Positions 49,554 through 57,934 of a stretch of DNA of 64,000 nt are shown here, piece by piece; the first letter of the stretch is position 1, and every line of letters begins with the position of its first letter. Made by a program: the position numbers and the translations under genes. The notes under the pieces are model-generated. The model was given only the letters and a program-made list of their open reading frames with translations. It was not told where the DNA came from and ran no database searches. Location: NCBI GenBank assembly GCA_002479805.1, contig DLPB01000011.1:1-64000 (forward strand), written 5' to 3'. The stretch is from Micrococcales bacterium UBA7469 (GTDB lineage Bacteria > Actinomycetota > Actinomycetes > Actinomycetales > Microbacteriaceae).

Positions 49554-49562
49554 AGGGGGTAT
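49547..49562. promoter_or_regulatory. CsoR/CstR-type operator in the divergent regulator/rhodanese region
   Basis: ATACCC-TAGG-GGGTAT has perfect 6-base arms and lies between the divergent regulator gene (start 49507) and lipoprotein gene (start 49579). It matches the perfect site at 45035-45052. It can control both directions. Confidence 0.85.
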
Positions 49563-49578
49563 CTTGAAAGGATCACCA

Positions 49579-49950
49579 GTGAAGATTTTGAAGTTTCTAG
49601 TCGCGGCCCTAATCGCGATGTTTGCCATCGGATCGCTAAGCGCTTGTGCTACTCAGACCGAAGACCCAGCCGCTTATGCAGCGATCATCGACGTTCGCAC
49701 ACCAGAAGAGTGGACCGCCGGTCACCTTGAGGGTGCGGTAAGAATTGGCATCGCTGACGCCGACTTTGCGCAGCAGCTTGAGACTTTGGACAAGAGCTCC
49801 GATTACTACATCTACTGTCGCAGCGGTAACCGTGCCGGCCAGGCCATCGACTACATGAAGTCTGCAGGCTTTACAGGCAAGTTGGTCAACGGTGGAGCGG
49901 TTGCTAATGCCGCAAGCCAAACCGGGCTTGCCATCATTACCGGAGAGTAG
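49579..49950 (+). CDS. Rhodanese-domain lipoprotein
   Basis: The 123-residue protein has a lipoprotein signal (VKILKFLVAALIAMFAIGSLSAC, lipobox LSAC) and an extracytoplasmic rhodanese domain: IIDVRTPEEWTAGHLEGAVRI and loop YIYCRSGNRAGQAIDYM. GTG at 49579 has AAAGGA seven bases upstream and gives a normal signal peptide; TTG at 49564 would overlap that ribosome site. It is divergent from the regulator operon and shares its operator, so sulfane-sulfur handling outside the membrane is inferred. Confidence 0.9.
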   Translation: MKILKFLVAALIAMFAIGSLSACATQTEDPAAYAAIIDVRTPEEWTAGHLEGAVRIGIADADFAQQLETLDKSSDYYIYCRSGNRAGQAIDYMKSAGFTGKLVNGGAVANAASQTGLAIITGE

Positions 49951-50015
49951 TTTCACGCCCCAAGTAGCTGGGCAAAAGCGTTATCGTTGTTCTAAACAAT
50001 CTGTAAGGCTTAGCT

Positions 50016-51044
50016 GTGAAATCCATCAATCTTGCTGTTATTGCCGGAGACGGCATCGGACCTGAGGTCACCTCAGTCGGTATTGCCGCCCTGGAGAAGG
50101 CGCTTTCTGGCGTTGAGTTGGATATCACAAGTTACGACCTTGGCTCAGACCGCTACCTCACCACCGGTGAAGCACTTACCGAGAATGACCTCGAGCAGCT
50201 TAGAAAGCACGATGCGATTCTGCTTGGTGCGATTGGCGATCCTCGGGTGCCCTCCGGAGTCCTAGAGCGCGGGCTGCTACTGAAACTACGTTTTGCCTTT
50301 GACCACCACATCAACCTCAGGCCATCCAAGCTTTTTGAGGGCGTGGCTTCACCGCTCTCGAAGGCTAAGGGCGTTGACTTTGTAGTTGTCCGCGAGGGCA
50401 CCGAAGGTCCATATGTCGGTAACGGCGGAGCGATTCGCCAGGGCACTGATCAGGAGGTTGCCAACGAGGTCTCGGTGAACACCGCATTTGGTGTCCGCAG
50501 AGCGGTTGAGTACGCGTTCAACCTGGCTGCAAACCGCGAACGCAAGCACGTCACACTGGTGCACAAAACCAACGTGCTGGTGCACGCCGGCAAGATTTGG
50601 CTTCGCATGGTCGAAGAGGTTTCCAAAAAGTACCCGAACGTCACCCACGACTACATGCACATCGATGCTGCCACGATTCACATGGTGAATGCCCCTGAGC
50701 GCTTCGACGTCATTGTCACCGACAACCTATTTGGTGACATCATCACCGATCTGGCAGCCGCGATTTGCGGTGGCATTGGCCTGGCCGCTTCGGCTAACCT
50801 AAATCCAACCGGAGCCTTCCCATCCATGTTCGAACCCGTTCATGGCTCAGCTCCGGACATCGCGGGCAAAAACCTCGCTGATCCAACTGCAGCAATCCTT
50901 TCTGCAGCACTTCTGGCTAGAACCCTCGGCTACACCGAGGCAGCGGCCAGAATCGAAAGTGCGGTGGCGCAAGATTTGGCCCACCGCGGGGACTCAAAGC
51001 GTTTGACCGATCAGGTTGCCCAAAGCATCCTGGCTCTGATTTAG
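50016..51044 (+). CDS. leuB: 3-isopropylmalate dehydrogenase
   Basis: The 342-residue protein has the isocitrate/isopropylmalate dehydrogenase features: AVIAGDGIGPEVTSVG, LGAIGDPRVPSGVLERGLLLKLRF, VREGTEGPYVGNGG, VHKTNVLVHAGKIW, VTDNLFGDIITDLAAAI and the C-terminal FEPVHGSAPDIAGK. It oxidatively decarboxylates 3-isopropylmalate in leucine synthesis. The start is GTG at 50016. ilvE follows nine bases later. Confidence 0.95.
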   Translation: MKSINLAVIAGDGIGPEVTSVGIAALEKALSGVELDITSYDLGSDRYLTTGEALTENDLEQLRKHDAILLGAIGDPRVPSGVLERGLLLKLRFAFDHHINLRPSKLFEGVASPLSKAKGVDFVVVREGTEGPYVGNGGAIRQGTDQEVANEVSVNTAFGVRRAVEYAFNLAANRERKHVTLVHKTNVLVHAGKIWLRMVEEVSKKYPNVTHDYMHIDAATIHMVNAPERFDVIVTDNLFGDIITDLAAAICGGIGLAASANLNPTGAFPSMFEPVHGSAPDIAGKNLADPTAAILSAALLARTLGYTEAAARIESAVAQDLAHRGDSKRLTDQVAQSILALI

Positions 51045-51053
51045 GTAGCGACC

Positions 51054-52139
51054 ATGGAATTCAAAGTAACTAAAAACCCCAACCCAACCCCAAAGGCTGA
51101 GCGAGATGCCATCTTGGCCAATCCAGTCTTCGGCGCCAAGCTCACCGATCACCAGGTGGTCGTGGTCTGGGAGAAGGACAAGGGCTGGCATTCCGCCGAG
51201 GTAATCCCGTATGGTCCGATCATGATGGACCCATCTGCTGCGGTTTTGCACTACGGGCAGGAAATCTTCGAGGGCATCAAGGCTTACCGTCACCAGGACG
51301 GCTCAATCTGGACCTTCAGGCCCGAGGCAAATGCCAAGCGCTTGCAGCGCTCGGCACACCGCATGGCGCTGCCAGAGTTGCCGGTAGACGTTTTTGTTGA
51401 GTCGCTGCGTCAGTTGATCGCCGTCGATGGTGATTGGGTGCCGGCACCCGAGGGTGAGAAGACTTTGTACTTCAGACCGTTTGAGATTGCAGCCGAGAAT
51501 TTCCTCGGAGTTCGTGCTGCGCAGCGGGCTGAGTATCGCGTTATTGCATCACCGGTTGGCCCATATTTCACCGGCGGACTCAAGCCGGTGGCAATTTGGA
51601 TTGCCCTAGATTCTGCTCGAGCCGGCAAGCACGGCACCGGTGAGGCCAAGACCGGCGGTAACTATGCGGCATCGCTATTAGCCCAGACCAAGGGTTATGA
51701 AAACGGCTGCAGCCAGGTGATGTTCTTAGATGCCGAGAGCGCCACCTACATCGAAGAACTCGGTGGCATGAACCTGTTCTTTGTTTACAAAGACGGTCAC
51801 GTCGCCACTCCAGCACTCGATGGCACCATCCTGCACGGCATCACTCGCGACTCGGTAATCACCCTGCTGCGCGATCGTGGCATCGAGGTTCAAGAGCGCA
51901 AGGTGAGCTTGGCTGAGGTGCGCGAGGGCATCAAGTCAAATGACATTGTCGAAGTATTTGCCTGCGGCACCGCAGCGGTAATTACCCCAGTTGGCACCTT
52001 CAAATCCGAATCCGAAGAGATCGTGATTGGTGGAAATGAACCGGGTGAGCTAACCGTGTCGATGCGTCAGGAACTGACCGGCATTCAATACGGCACCGTT
52101 GCGGACCGCCACAACTGGATGCTAAAGCTGGCAGACTAA
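51054..52139 (+). CDS. ilvE: Branched-chain amino-acid aminotransferase
   Basis: The 361-residue fold-type IV PLP enzyme is of the long (BCAT group II) form: VIPYGPIMMDPSAAVLHYGQEIFEGIKAYR, RFRPEANAKRLQRSAHRMALPELP-like substrate region, ARAGKHGTGEAKTGGNYAASLL, and GGMNLFFVY. It performs the last step of leucine, isoleucine and valine synthesis. It sits directly after leuB and four bases before the fumarylacetoacetase-family gene. Confidence 0.94.
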   Translation: MEFKVTKNPNPTPKAERDAILANPVFGAKLTDHQVVVVWEKDKGWHSAEVIPYGPIMMDPSAAVLHYGQEIFEGIKAYRHQDGSIWTFRPEANAKRLQRSAHRMALPELPVDVFVESLRQLIAVDGDWVPAPEGEKTLYFRPFEIAAENFLGVRAAQRAEYRVIASPVGPYFTGGLKPVAIWIALDSARAGKHGTGEAKTGGNYAASLLAQTKGYENGCSQVMFLDAESATYIEELGGMNLFFVYKDGHVATPALDGTILHGITRDSVITLLRDRGIEVQERKVSLAEVREGIKSNDIVEVFACGTAAVITPVGTFKSESEEIVIGGNEPGELTVSMRQELTGIQYGTVADRHNWMLKLAD

Positions 52140-52143
52140 CGAA

Positions 52144-52896
52144 ATGAAAATCGCAAGATTCAATCTCAACGGTGAGATTAGATTCGGTTCCATAAACCAA
52201 GGTCAGGTCTCGCTGATTACTGGCAATCCCTTGGATTCGATGGAGCACTCTGGCGAGGTAGTAAATCTTGATCAGGTTCAGTTACTCGCTCCTGTTGCGC
52301 CAAGCAAGGTGATTTGCATCGGCATGAACTATGCCGCCCATGCCGCCGAAATCTCCCAAGATGTCCCTGACGAGCCGTTGATGTTCTTCAAACCGATCAG
52401 TTCGATCATCGGACCCGGAGAAAACATCGTGTTGCCGCATCAGTCCGATCAGGTGGAGCTCGAGGTTGAACTTGCAATTGTGATTGGCAAAGAGGCTAAG
52501 AACATCTCAAAGTCAGCCGTCAAGGAACACATCTTTGGCTACACCATCGGTAACGATGTGACCGCAAGAGATATTCAGTTCTCAGACCTGCAGTGGGCGA
52601 GGGCTAAGGGCTTTGACACCTTCTGCCCAATTGGTCCTTGGATCGAAACCGATTTTGATCCCGCCAATAAGCATCTTGAATCCCGTGTGCACGGCGAGCT
52701 GCGTCAGCACTCAATTACCAACGACATGATTTTCGATGTTGAGACCATCGTTTCGTTTGTTTCCGAAAACCTCACCCTTTTGCCGGGCGATGTGATTCTC
52801 ACCGGGTCTCCAGCCGGCATATCTCGCATCTCACACGGTGATGAAGTTGAGTGCGAGATTGAGGGTATTGGCGTATTGCGCAACTTGGTTGCCTAA
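52144..52896 (+). CDS. Fumarylacetoacetate hydrolase family protein
   Basis: The 250-residue protein has the FAH fold features: ICIGMNYAAHAAEI, EPLMFFKPISSIIGPGENI, the metal-binding VELEVELAIVIGKEAKN, GYTIGNDVTARDIQ, KGFDTFCPIGPW and GDVILTGSPAGI. Such proteins include oxaloacetate tautomerase/decarboxylases and 2-hydroxyhepta-2,4-diene-1,7-dioate isomerases. A housekeeping oxaloacetate or acylpyruvate role is plausible because no aromatic pathway is nearby. It precedes gltX by a few bases, as in many actinobacteria. Confidence 0.88.
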   Translation: MKIARFNLNGEIRFGSINQGQVSLITGNPLDSMEHSGEVVNLDQVQLLAPVAPSKVICIGMNYAAHAAEISQDVPDEPLMFFKPISSIIGPGENIVLPHQSDQVELEVELAIVIGKEAKNISKSAVKEHIFGYTIGNDVTARDIQFSDLQWARAKGFDTFCPIGPWIETDFDPANKHLESRVHGELRQHSITNDMIFDVETIVSFVSENLTLLPGDVILTGSPAGISRISHGDEVECEIEGIGVLRNLVA

Positions 52897-52910
52897 GCTT
52901 GTCTTTCGTT

Positions 52911-54416
52911 ATGACGCTAATTACCGCACCCACCACGACCGCAACCGGTTCGGACATCAAGGTCCGCTTCTGCCCATCGCCTACTGGCACCCCACACGTT
53001 GGGTTGGTTAGAACCGCACTGTTCAACTGGGCATACGCCAGAAGAGTCGGCGGAACCTTTGTTTTCCGCATCGAGGACACCGATGCGGCACGAGACTCCG
53101 AAGAGAGCTACCACCAAATAATCGATGCGCTGCGCTGGTTGGGCATGGACTGGGATGAAGGTGTTGAGGTCGGTGGACCGCACGAGCCCTATCGTCAGTC
53201 CCAGCGCACCGAGATCTACATGGACGTCATCGACAAGCTCAAGGAGTCCGGTCACGTTTATGAGTCCTTCCTATCAGCAGAGGAAATCGAAGAGCGCAAT
53301 AAGGCCAACGGTCGTGCCGTGCAGCTTGGTTATGACAACTCTGAGCGCGAACTATCGCAGGCAGATCGCGAGCGCTACCTGGCCGAGGGGCGTCAACCAG
53401 CGCTGCGCTTGAGAGTTCCAGACCAAGACATCACTTTTGATGACCTAGTGCGCGGTGAGATTACTTTCCCAGCCGGTTCGTTCCCTGATTTCGTGGTGGT
53501 TCGCCCCGGTGGCCAGCCGCTCTACACCTTGGTAAACCCAGTTGACGATGCTCTGATGGGCATCACACACGTGTTGCGTGGTGAAGACCTACTGTCTTCC
53601 ACTCCGCGCCAAATCGCGCTCTACAACGCGATGTATGAGGCCGGCATCACCAAGTTCATCCCACGCTTTGGTCACCTGCCCTTTGTGATGGGGGAGGGCA
53701 ATAAAAAGCTTTCCAAGCGAAACCCAGAGAGCAACCTGTTCCTACACCGCGATCGCGGCTTCATTCCAGAGGGTTTGTTGAACTATCTGGCACTGCTTGG
53801 ATGGTCAATTGCAGCTGACCGCGACATCTTTACCCTAGAAGAGCTCTGCGCAAACTTTGACGTGGCAAACGTGAACCCAAACCCGGCTCGCTTTGACCAG
53901 AAGAAGGCAGATTCCATCAACGCCTCTCACATCCGACTGCTGGAGGCCGATGACTTCGAGGCTCGCATTCTGCCTTACCTGCAGTCAGCCGGAGTGCTGC
54001 CAGCCGCGCCAACTGCCGAGCAGTTAGCGCTGCTGCACAAACTTGCTCCGCTGGTTCAGGAGCGCATCACGGTGTTGTCTGAAGCCGCTGGAATGCTGGG
54101 CTTTATGTTCGTATCCGATGACCAGCTAACTTTTGAGGAAGATGCGCTTTCGCAGCTTCCTGAAAATGCCAAGCTGATCATTGAGACCGCGATCACAGCG
54201 CTTCGAAAGCTGGATGACTTCACAACCGATTCGATTCAGGCAACTCTGAATGAGGCGCTAGTTGAGGGCTTGGGAGAGAAGCCGAGAAATGCTTTTGGCC
54301 CAATCCGCACGGCATTCTCGGGAAGAAGAGTCACACCTCCGCTGTTTGAATGCATGGAATTCTTAGGCAAGGAAAGAAGCATTTCTCGACTAGAGGCTTT
54401 CGCTTCCGCCCGCTAA
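52911..54416 (+). CDS. gltX: Glutamyl-tRNA synthetase
   Basis: The 501-residue class I synthetase has the HIGH equivalent in FCPSPTGTPHVGLVRTALFNW, FRIEDTDAARDSEES, HVLRGEDLLSSTPRQIALY and the KMSKS equivalent GNKKLSKRNPES. In actinobacteria it is normally non-discriminating and charges both tRNA-Glu and tRNA-Gln; a tRNA-Gln gene lies 30 bases downstream. ATG at 52911 is chosen; TTG at 52899 would add four residues. Confidence 0.95.
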   Translation: MTLITAPTTTATGSDIKVRFCPSPTGTPHVGLVRTALFNWAYARRVGGTFVFRIEDTDAARDSEESYHQIIDALRWLGMDWDEGVEVGGPHEPYRQSQRTEIYMDVIDKLKESGHVYESFLSAEEIEERNKANGRAVQLGYDNSERELSQADRERYLAEGRQPALRLRVPDQDITFDDLVRGEITFPAGSFPDFVVVRPGGQPLYTLVNPVDDALMGITHVLRGEDLLSSTPRQIALYNAMYEAGITKFIPRFGHLPFVMGEGNKKLSKRNPESNLFLHRDRGFIPEGLLNYLALLGWSIAADRDIFTLEELCANFDVANVNPNPARFDQKKADSINASHIRLLEADDFEARILPYLQSAGVLPAAPTAEQLALLHKLAPLVQERITVLSEAAGMLGFMFVSDDQLTFEEDALSQLPENAKLIIETAITALRKLDDFTTDSIQATLNEALVEGLGEKPRNAFGPIRTAFSGRRVTPPLFECMEFLGKERSISRLEAFASAR

Positions 54417-54446
54417 GATAGAGCGTCGGGTCTAAGGCCCAACCAT

Positions 54447-54518
54447 TGGGATATGGTGTAATTGGCAACACGAAGGTTTCTGGTTCCTTTGTTCTTGGTT
54501 CGAGTCCAGGTATCCCAG
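54447..54518 (+). tRNA. tRNA-Gln (anticodon CTG)
   Basis: The acceptor stem TGGGATA pairs with TATCCCA, discriminator G. The D-arm GGTG-TAATTGGCA-ACAC and T-arm with TTCGAGT are present. The anticodon loop TTCTGGT gives CTG for CAG codons; the closing base pair of that stem is a T-T mismatch. CCA is not encoded. It follows gltX by 30 bases. Confidence 0.92.
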
Positions 54519-54528
54519 CGATTGAGAT

Positions 54529-54567
54529 CCGGAGGTAAAAATGCTTGATGCATTTGCCTCCGGTTTT
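54529..54567 (+). terminator. Terminator after tRNA-Gln that contains the ribosome site and start of the next gene
   Basis: CCGGAGGT / GCCTCCGG continue into AAATGC / GCATTT with a two-base bulge and a TTGAT loop; TTTTCTTGTTTTT follows. This is a standard terminator shape. The GGAGG in its 5' arm is also the ribosome site of the ORF at 54541, whose first codons form the loop and 3' arm. Confidence 0.8.
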
Positions 54568-54924
54568 CTTGTTTTTGCCTTTCTCGCAACCGCGCTTTTT
54601 CAGCTAGCACTGGTCTTTGGGGCTCCGCTTGGCGAGTATGCCTACGGTGGTCAAATGTCAGGTAAGTTACCCATCCCATATCGAATTGCCAGTGCTATTT
54701 CATTTGCTTTGACCCTCGCCATTTCTGGACACTACCTGGCGCAACTTGGGGTAGTGCCCAAGCTCTTGAGTGAAGATCTAAACCAGTGGGTGAACTGGGG
54801 GCTAATTGGGTTTGCCGCGGTGGCTGCCCTGATGAATAACATAACCAAGTCGGCCAAAGAAAAAAGGCTCTGGGGTTCAACCACCATCGCGATGTTGATC
54901 GCGGCGATTGTGGTGGCGCTCTAG
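54541..54924 (+). CDS. Small membrane protein of unknown function
   Basis: The 127-residue protein has about four hydrophobic segments (FASGFLVFAFLATALFQLAL, a segment near ASAISFALTLAISGHYL, WGLIGFAAVAALMN and the final TIAMLIAAIVVAL). GGAGG lies five bases before the ATG. The ribosome site and first seven codons are inside the hairpin following tRNA-Gln, so expression would need read-through past the terminator or another promoter. I recognise no named family. Its stop overlaps the convergent hydrolase stop by four bases. Confidence 0.65.
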   Translation: MLDAFASGFLVFAFLATALFQLALVFGAPLGEYAYGGQMSGKLPIPYRIASAISFALTLAISGHYLAQLGVVPKLLSEDLNQWVNWGLIGFAAVAALMNNITKSAKEKRLWGSTTIAMLIAAIVVAL

Positions 54925-55556
54925 AGCGTTATTGATTCACCTTCTTTGAGGAAGCTGAAATCTCCGCCGTGTTTGGTCACAAGTTCCCGAATCCGATTGT
55001 TTTGCAATGTGTGACCGTGCTCGCTCAGAATGGCATTGTGGGTGGCGAAGGTTCGTTTTGGTTTCACGGCCTCTAAGTAGTCGATCAAATCTGAGATTTT
55101 CATCCAGGGGGCTGCCGATGGGCAGGCCAGGATTTCAAATGGGTAATCGCACTGGGTGTAGCTATCGCCGGGGTAGTAGAGCTTGGAATTGACCAAGACC
55201 CCAACGTTCTGCACCAGCGGGATTGTGCGGTGAATCTCTTGGTGGAGATCACCAAAGAAGTCCAGTGAAAAGCCTTCCACTTCTATGTGCGAACCGTGAC
55301 TTACCCGCTCGCAGTCCAGCTCACCGAGTTTTGCCACCACATCCAGCGGGCCGAAGAATCGCGCATCTGGAAACTGCTGCTTGATTGCTGCCAGGTGCGG
55401 GAGGTAACTGTGGTCATCATGCACATGCGTCAGCACCACACCAACCACATTCTCGAATGCAGGTAGGTTCGGTGAATACACGCCGGGATCAATTAGCAAT
55501 TGCTTGGCTGAGAGCTCGATCTGCAAAAATGCGTGCTCAAATTTGGTGATTTTCAT
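54921..55556 (-). CDS. Metallo-beta-lactamase-fold hydrolase (UlaG-like)
   Basis: The 211-residue protein has the MBL layout: TKFEHAFLQIELSAKQLLIDPGVY, LTHVHDDHSYLPHL (HxHxDH), a DLHQEIHRTIPL region, GDSYTQ and THNAILSEHG. This simple form is common in UlaG/YcbL-like metal-dependent hydrolases of unknown substrate. ATG at 55556 gives the standard start MKITKFEHA; the in-frame start at 55619 would overlap the divergent kinase gene. Two zinc ions are expected from the motif. Confidence 0.85.
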   Translation of the reverse strand: MKITKFEHAFLQIELSAKQLLIDPGVYSPNLPAFENVVGVVLTHVHDDHSYLPHLAAIKQQFPDARFFGPLDVVAKLGELDCERVSHGSHIEVEGFSLDFFGDLHQEIHRTIPLVQNVGVLVNSKLYYPGDSYTQCDYPFEILACPSAAPWMKISDLIDYLEAVKPKRTFATHNAILSEHGHTLQNNRIRELVTKHGGDFSFLKEGESITL

Positions 55557-55609
55557 AGTTACCGCCTTGCAGAACAGTCTATGTTTGTGGCATCTGTGAA
55601 AGGTCGGCA

Positions 55610-56503
55610 ATGAAGCCAATTGGAGTCTTAGTCAACCCAGCCGCAAATCGCGGTCGTGGCAATCTAGTGGGCGAACAGGTTTTTACCGCGCTTGCAAAAG
55701 CGGGCATCCCAGCTATCAATCTCTCAGACGAATCAGCGCTTGCAGCGTCGTCCAAGGCGCAACTTGCCATTAGCGATCAAGAAATTTCCGGGGTAATTGC
55801 GGTCGGTGGCGATGGCACCGCACAACTCGGGGTAAACATCTGCGTTCCAAACCAAATCCCACTGGGGCTGGTTCCGGCCGGCAGCGGGAATGATCAGGCT
55901 AGACAGCTCAAGATTGAGCTGGGCAATCCCCAGGCTGCCATCGACAACATTTTGCAGGCCCTTGATTCGCCAAAGCGGGTGGATGTCATGAGGGTTACTA
56001 CCGAGCAACGTGAGTTTTGGTCTTTCGGTTCAATCTCCGCAGGCTTTGATGCGATTTGTGCGAAGCGTGCTAACGGTTTGAAGTGGCCCAAGGGCCCCAA
56101 CTCCTATGTTGCGGCCATGCTCTTAGAGCTACCGCGCTTTCGCCCCATCGAATACCACCTCACCGTTGATGGCGAGCACCGCACCGTAAAAGCAATGCTG
56201 TGCGGGGTTGCGAATGTGCAGAACTTTGGCGGCGGCATGCGTATCTCGCCGGAATCTGATCACCTGGATGGGGAACTCGAGGTTTTTATCCTGCACGAGG
56301 TTTCCAGACCGCGACTACTGAAAATCTTCCCCACGGTTTATCAGGGGCAGCACGTGAAATTTCCAGAGGTGGAGATATTCAAGGCCAAGTCAATCCGCAT
56401 CGAAAATGCTAACTACCCGCTGTCTTGCGATGGCGAGATTGTCGGCACCGCACCGTTTAGCGTTCAAATTCACCCTGGAGCACTTCAACTTTTCAGCCGT
56501 TAG
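55610..56503 (+). CDS. Diacylglycerol/lipid kinase family protein
   Basis: The 297-residue protein has the DAGK catalytic-domain motifs VNPAANRGRG, AVGGDGTAQLGVN and VPAGSGNDQARQL, then a C-terminal beta domain (VANVQNFGGGMRISPESDHLDGELEVFIL, SCDGEIVG). Such enzymes phosphorylate diacylglycerol or a related lipid at the inner membrane face. The ATG at 55610 lies just upstream of the divergent hydrolase gene. tRNA-Glu follows its stop codon. Confidence 0.9.
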   Translation: MKPIGVLVNPAANRGRGNLVGEQVFTALAKAGIPAINLSDESALAASSKAQLAISDQEISGVIAVGGDGTAQLGVNICVPNQIPLGLVPAGSGNDQARQLKIELGNPQAAIDNILQALDSPKRVDVMRVTTEQREFWSFGSISAGFDAICAKRANGLKWPKGPNSYVAAMLLELPRFRPIEYHLTVDGEHRTVKAMLCGVANVQNFGGGMRISPESDHLDGELEVFILHEVSRPRLLKIFPTVYQGQHVKFPEVEIFKAKSIRIENANYPLSCDGEIVGTAPFSVQIHPGALQLFSR

Positions 56504-56548
56504 ATTGCCAACTTCAAGGTTTTATGGCAAACTTCTCAGGTTGCTTTC

Positions 56549-56621
56549 GGCTCCATCGTTTAGCGGCCTAGGACGCTGCCCTCTCACGGCAGTAGCGCGG
56601 GTTCAAATCCCGCTGGAGTCA
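56549..56621 (+). tRNA. tRNA-Glu (anticodon CTC)
   Basis: The acceptor stem GGCTCCA pairs with TGGAGTC (one G-U), discriminator A. The anticodon arm CTGCC-CTCTCAC-GGCAG gives CTC for GAG codons. The T-arm GCGGG-TTCAAAT-CCCGC is perfect. CCA is not encoded. Confidence 0.95.
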
Positions 56622-56626
56622 CGAAT

Positions 56627-56669
56627 TCCGCCTCTGATTGACGAATGTCTTAGAGGCGGATTTCTTTTT
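56627..56669. terminator. Terminator after tRNA-Glu, shared with the convergent MFS gene
   Basis: TCCGCCTCT / AGAGGCGGA forms a 9-bp stem with a 16-base loop, followed by TTTCTTTTT. The end of the minus-strand MFS gene lies at its right edge. Confidence 0.78.
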
Positions 56670-57909
56670 AACCGCGCCAGCGCTTCGAGAAACTGGTCGC
56701 TACCACGATAAACACCACTGGAATAAGAGCTGCGGCATTTAGACCACCGAAGGTATAGAGCAGCAGGATTGTGCCGGAGATTGCCCCTCCGAATGCGCCA
56801 GAGAGGTTCATAAGGGAATCGCTAAAGCCCTGCACCTTGGTCTTTTCATCGGTTGGAAGCACTTCGGTTAGAAGCGCACTGCCCGAGACCGTGGAGGCTG
56901 ACCAGCCCAAGCCCAAAAGGAACAGGCCGATGATTACCATTTGGAAATTGCTTTGACCTAGTCCTGCGAAACCGATAGCGGCTAAGAATGTCAATTGGCC
57001 GAGGATAATGATGCGAACGGGTCCGAATTTGTCATTCAGCGCCCCAAAAACTGGGGCAAAGGCATACATGCCTGCGATGTGGAGGGAAATGGTTAGCCCA
57101 ACATCAGACAGTGAGTGGCCTGCGGTATTCAGGTGGGCGGGGGTCATGCTCATGATCGAAACCATCACCATATGGCTGAGGGCAATGGTCAGCACCGCAT
57201 AGCCTGCCAGCGGTCTCGCCCTAATCACCTCAATCGCGGCCTTGAAGCCAGGATTAACTCTTTTGGCTGGCAGACCCGCTAACTCTTTGGCAATCAGTAG
57301 CGGGTCAGGTTTTAGGCCAAACCAGAAGATTAGGGTTGAGCTCAACTGAGCCATGATCGTGAACAAAAAGGGTCCCGCAAGGTGCGGCAGGCCAATCGCC
57401 AGTCCGAGACTTTCTCCAGGGGCAATCAAGTTTGGCCCAACGACCGCGCCTACGGTAGTTGCCCAGACCACCAGTGAGAGGTCCTTGCCACGTGGTCCGG
57501 CCACGGGAATGTCTGCAGCCGCAAAGCGAGCTTGCAGCGAGACAGCTGAACCGGAACCAAGTAGGAACAGTGCAATTAGTTCCAGCGGGAAAGAGCGCAA
57601 GGTGGCCGCCAAGATCATGGTCATGGCACCGGTGATGGCAATTGCTGCGCCGCTAGCCAGTGCCACTCGGCGTCCCTTGCGATAGGCAAGATTAGCCAGC
57701 GGAATTGCACTGGTTGCACTGCCTAGGGTGCTCAGGGTTGCGGCAGCGCCCGACCAGGCGTTGGTGCCAGATAGATCGGCAGCCATCAGCGCACCGACGG
57801 ACAAGGTGGCGCCCAAACCGAAACCGCCAAAAGCTTGGCCGATCGCAAGCACCTTCACGGTGCGTTTTTGAAGCCGAGAAAGCTGCTCTGGCTGGTATTG
57901 AGTCACCAC
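56668..57909 (-). CDS. Major facilitator superfamily transporter
   Basis: The 413-residue protein has about twelve membrane segments in two halves. Features include LAYRKGRRVALASGAAIAITG (loop 2-3 with basic residues), PVFGALNDKFGPVRIIILGQ as the equivalent loop in the second half, and NLSGAFGGAISGTI. This looks like a drug/metabolite efflux MFS, but the substrate is unknown. The start is GTG (57909 or 57906). It is divergent from leuC with a 53-base gap. Confidence 0.85.
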   Translation of the reverse strand: MVTQYQPEQLSRLQKRTVKVLAIGQAFGGFGLGATLSVGALMAADLSGTNAWSGAAATLSTLGSATSAIPLANLAYRKGRRVALASGAAIAITGAMTMILAATLRSFPLELIALFLLGSGSAVSLQARFAAADIPVAGPRGKDLSLVVWATTVGAVVGPNLIAPGESLGLAIGLPHLAGPFLFTIMAQLSSTLIFWFGLKPDPLLIAKELAGLPAKRVNPGFKAAIEVIRARPLAGYAVLTIALSHMVMVSIMSMTPAHLNTAGHSLSDVGLTISLHIAGMYAFAPVFGALNDKFGPVRIIILGQLTFLAAIGFAGLGQSNFQMVIIGLFLLGLGWSASTVSGSALLTEVLPTDEKTKVQGFSDSLMNLSGAFGGAISGTILLLYTFGGLNAAALIPVVFIVVATSFSKRWRG

Positions 57910-57934
57910 CTAAACCTACAGGGTGCGGTAAACT

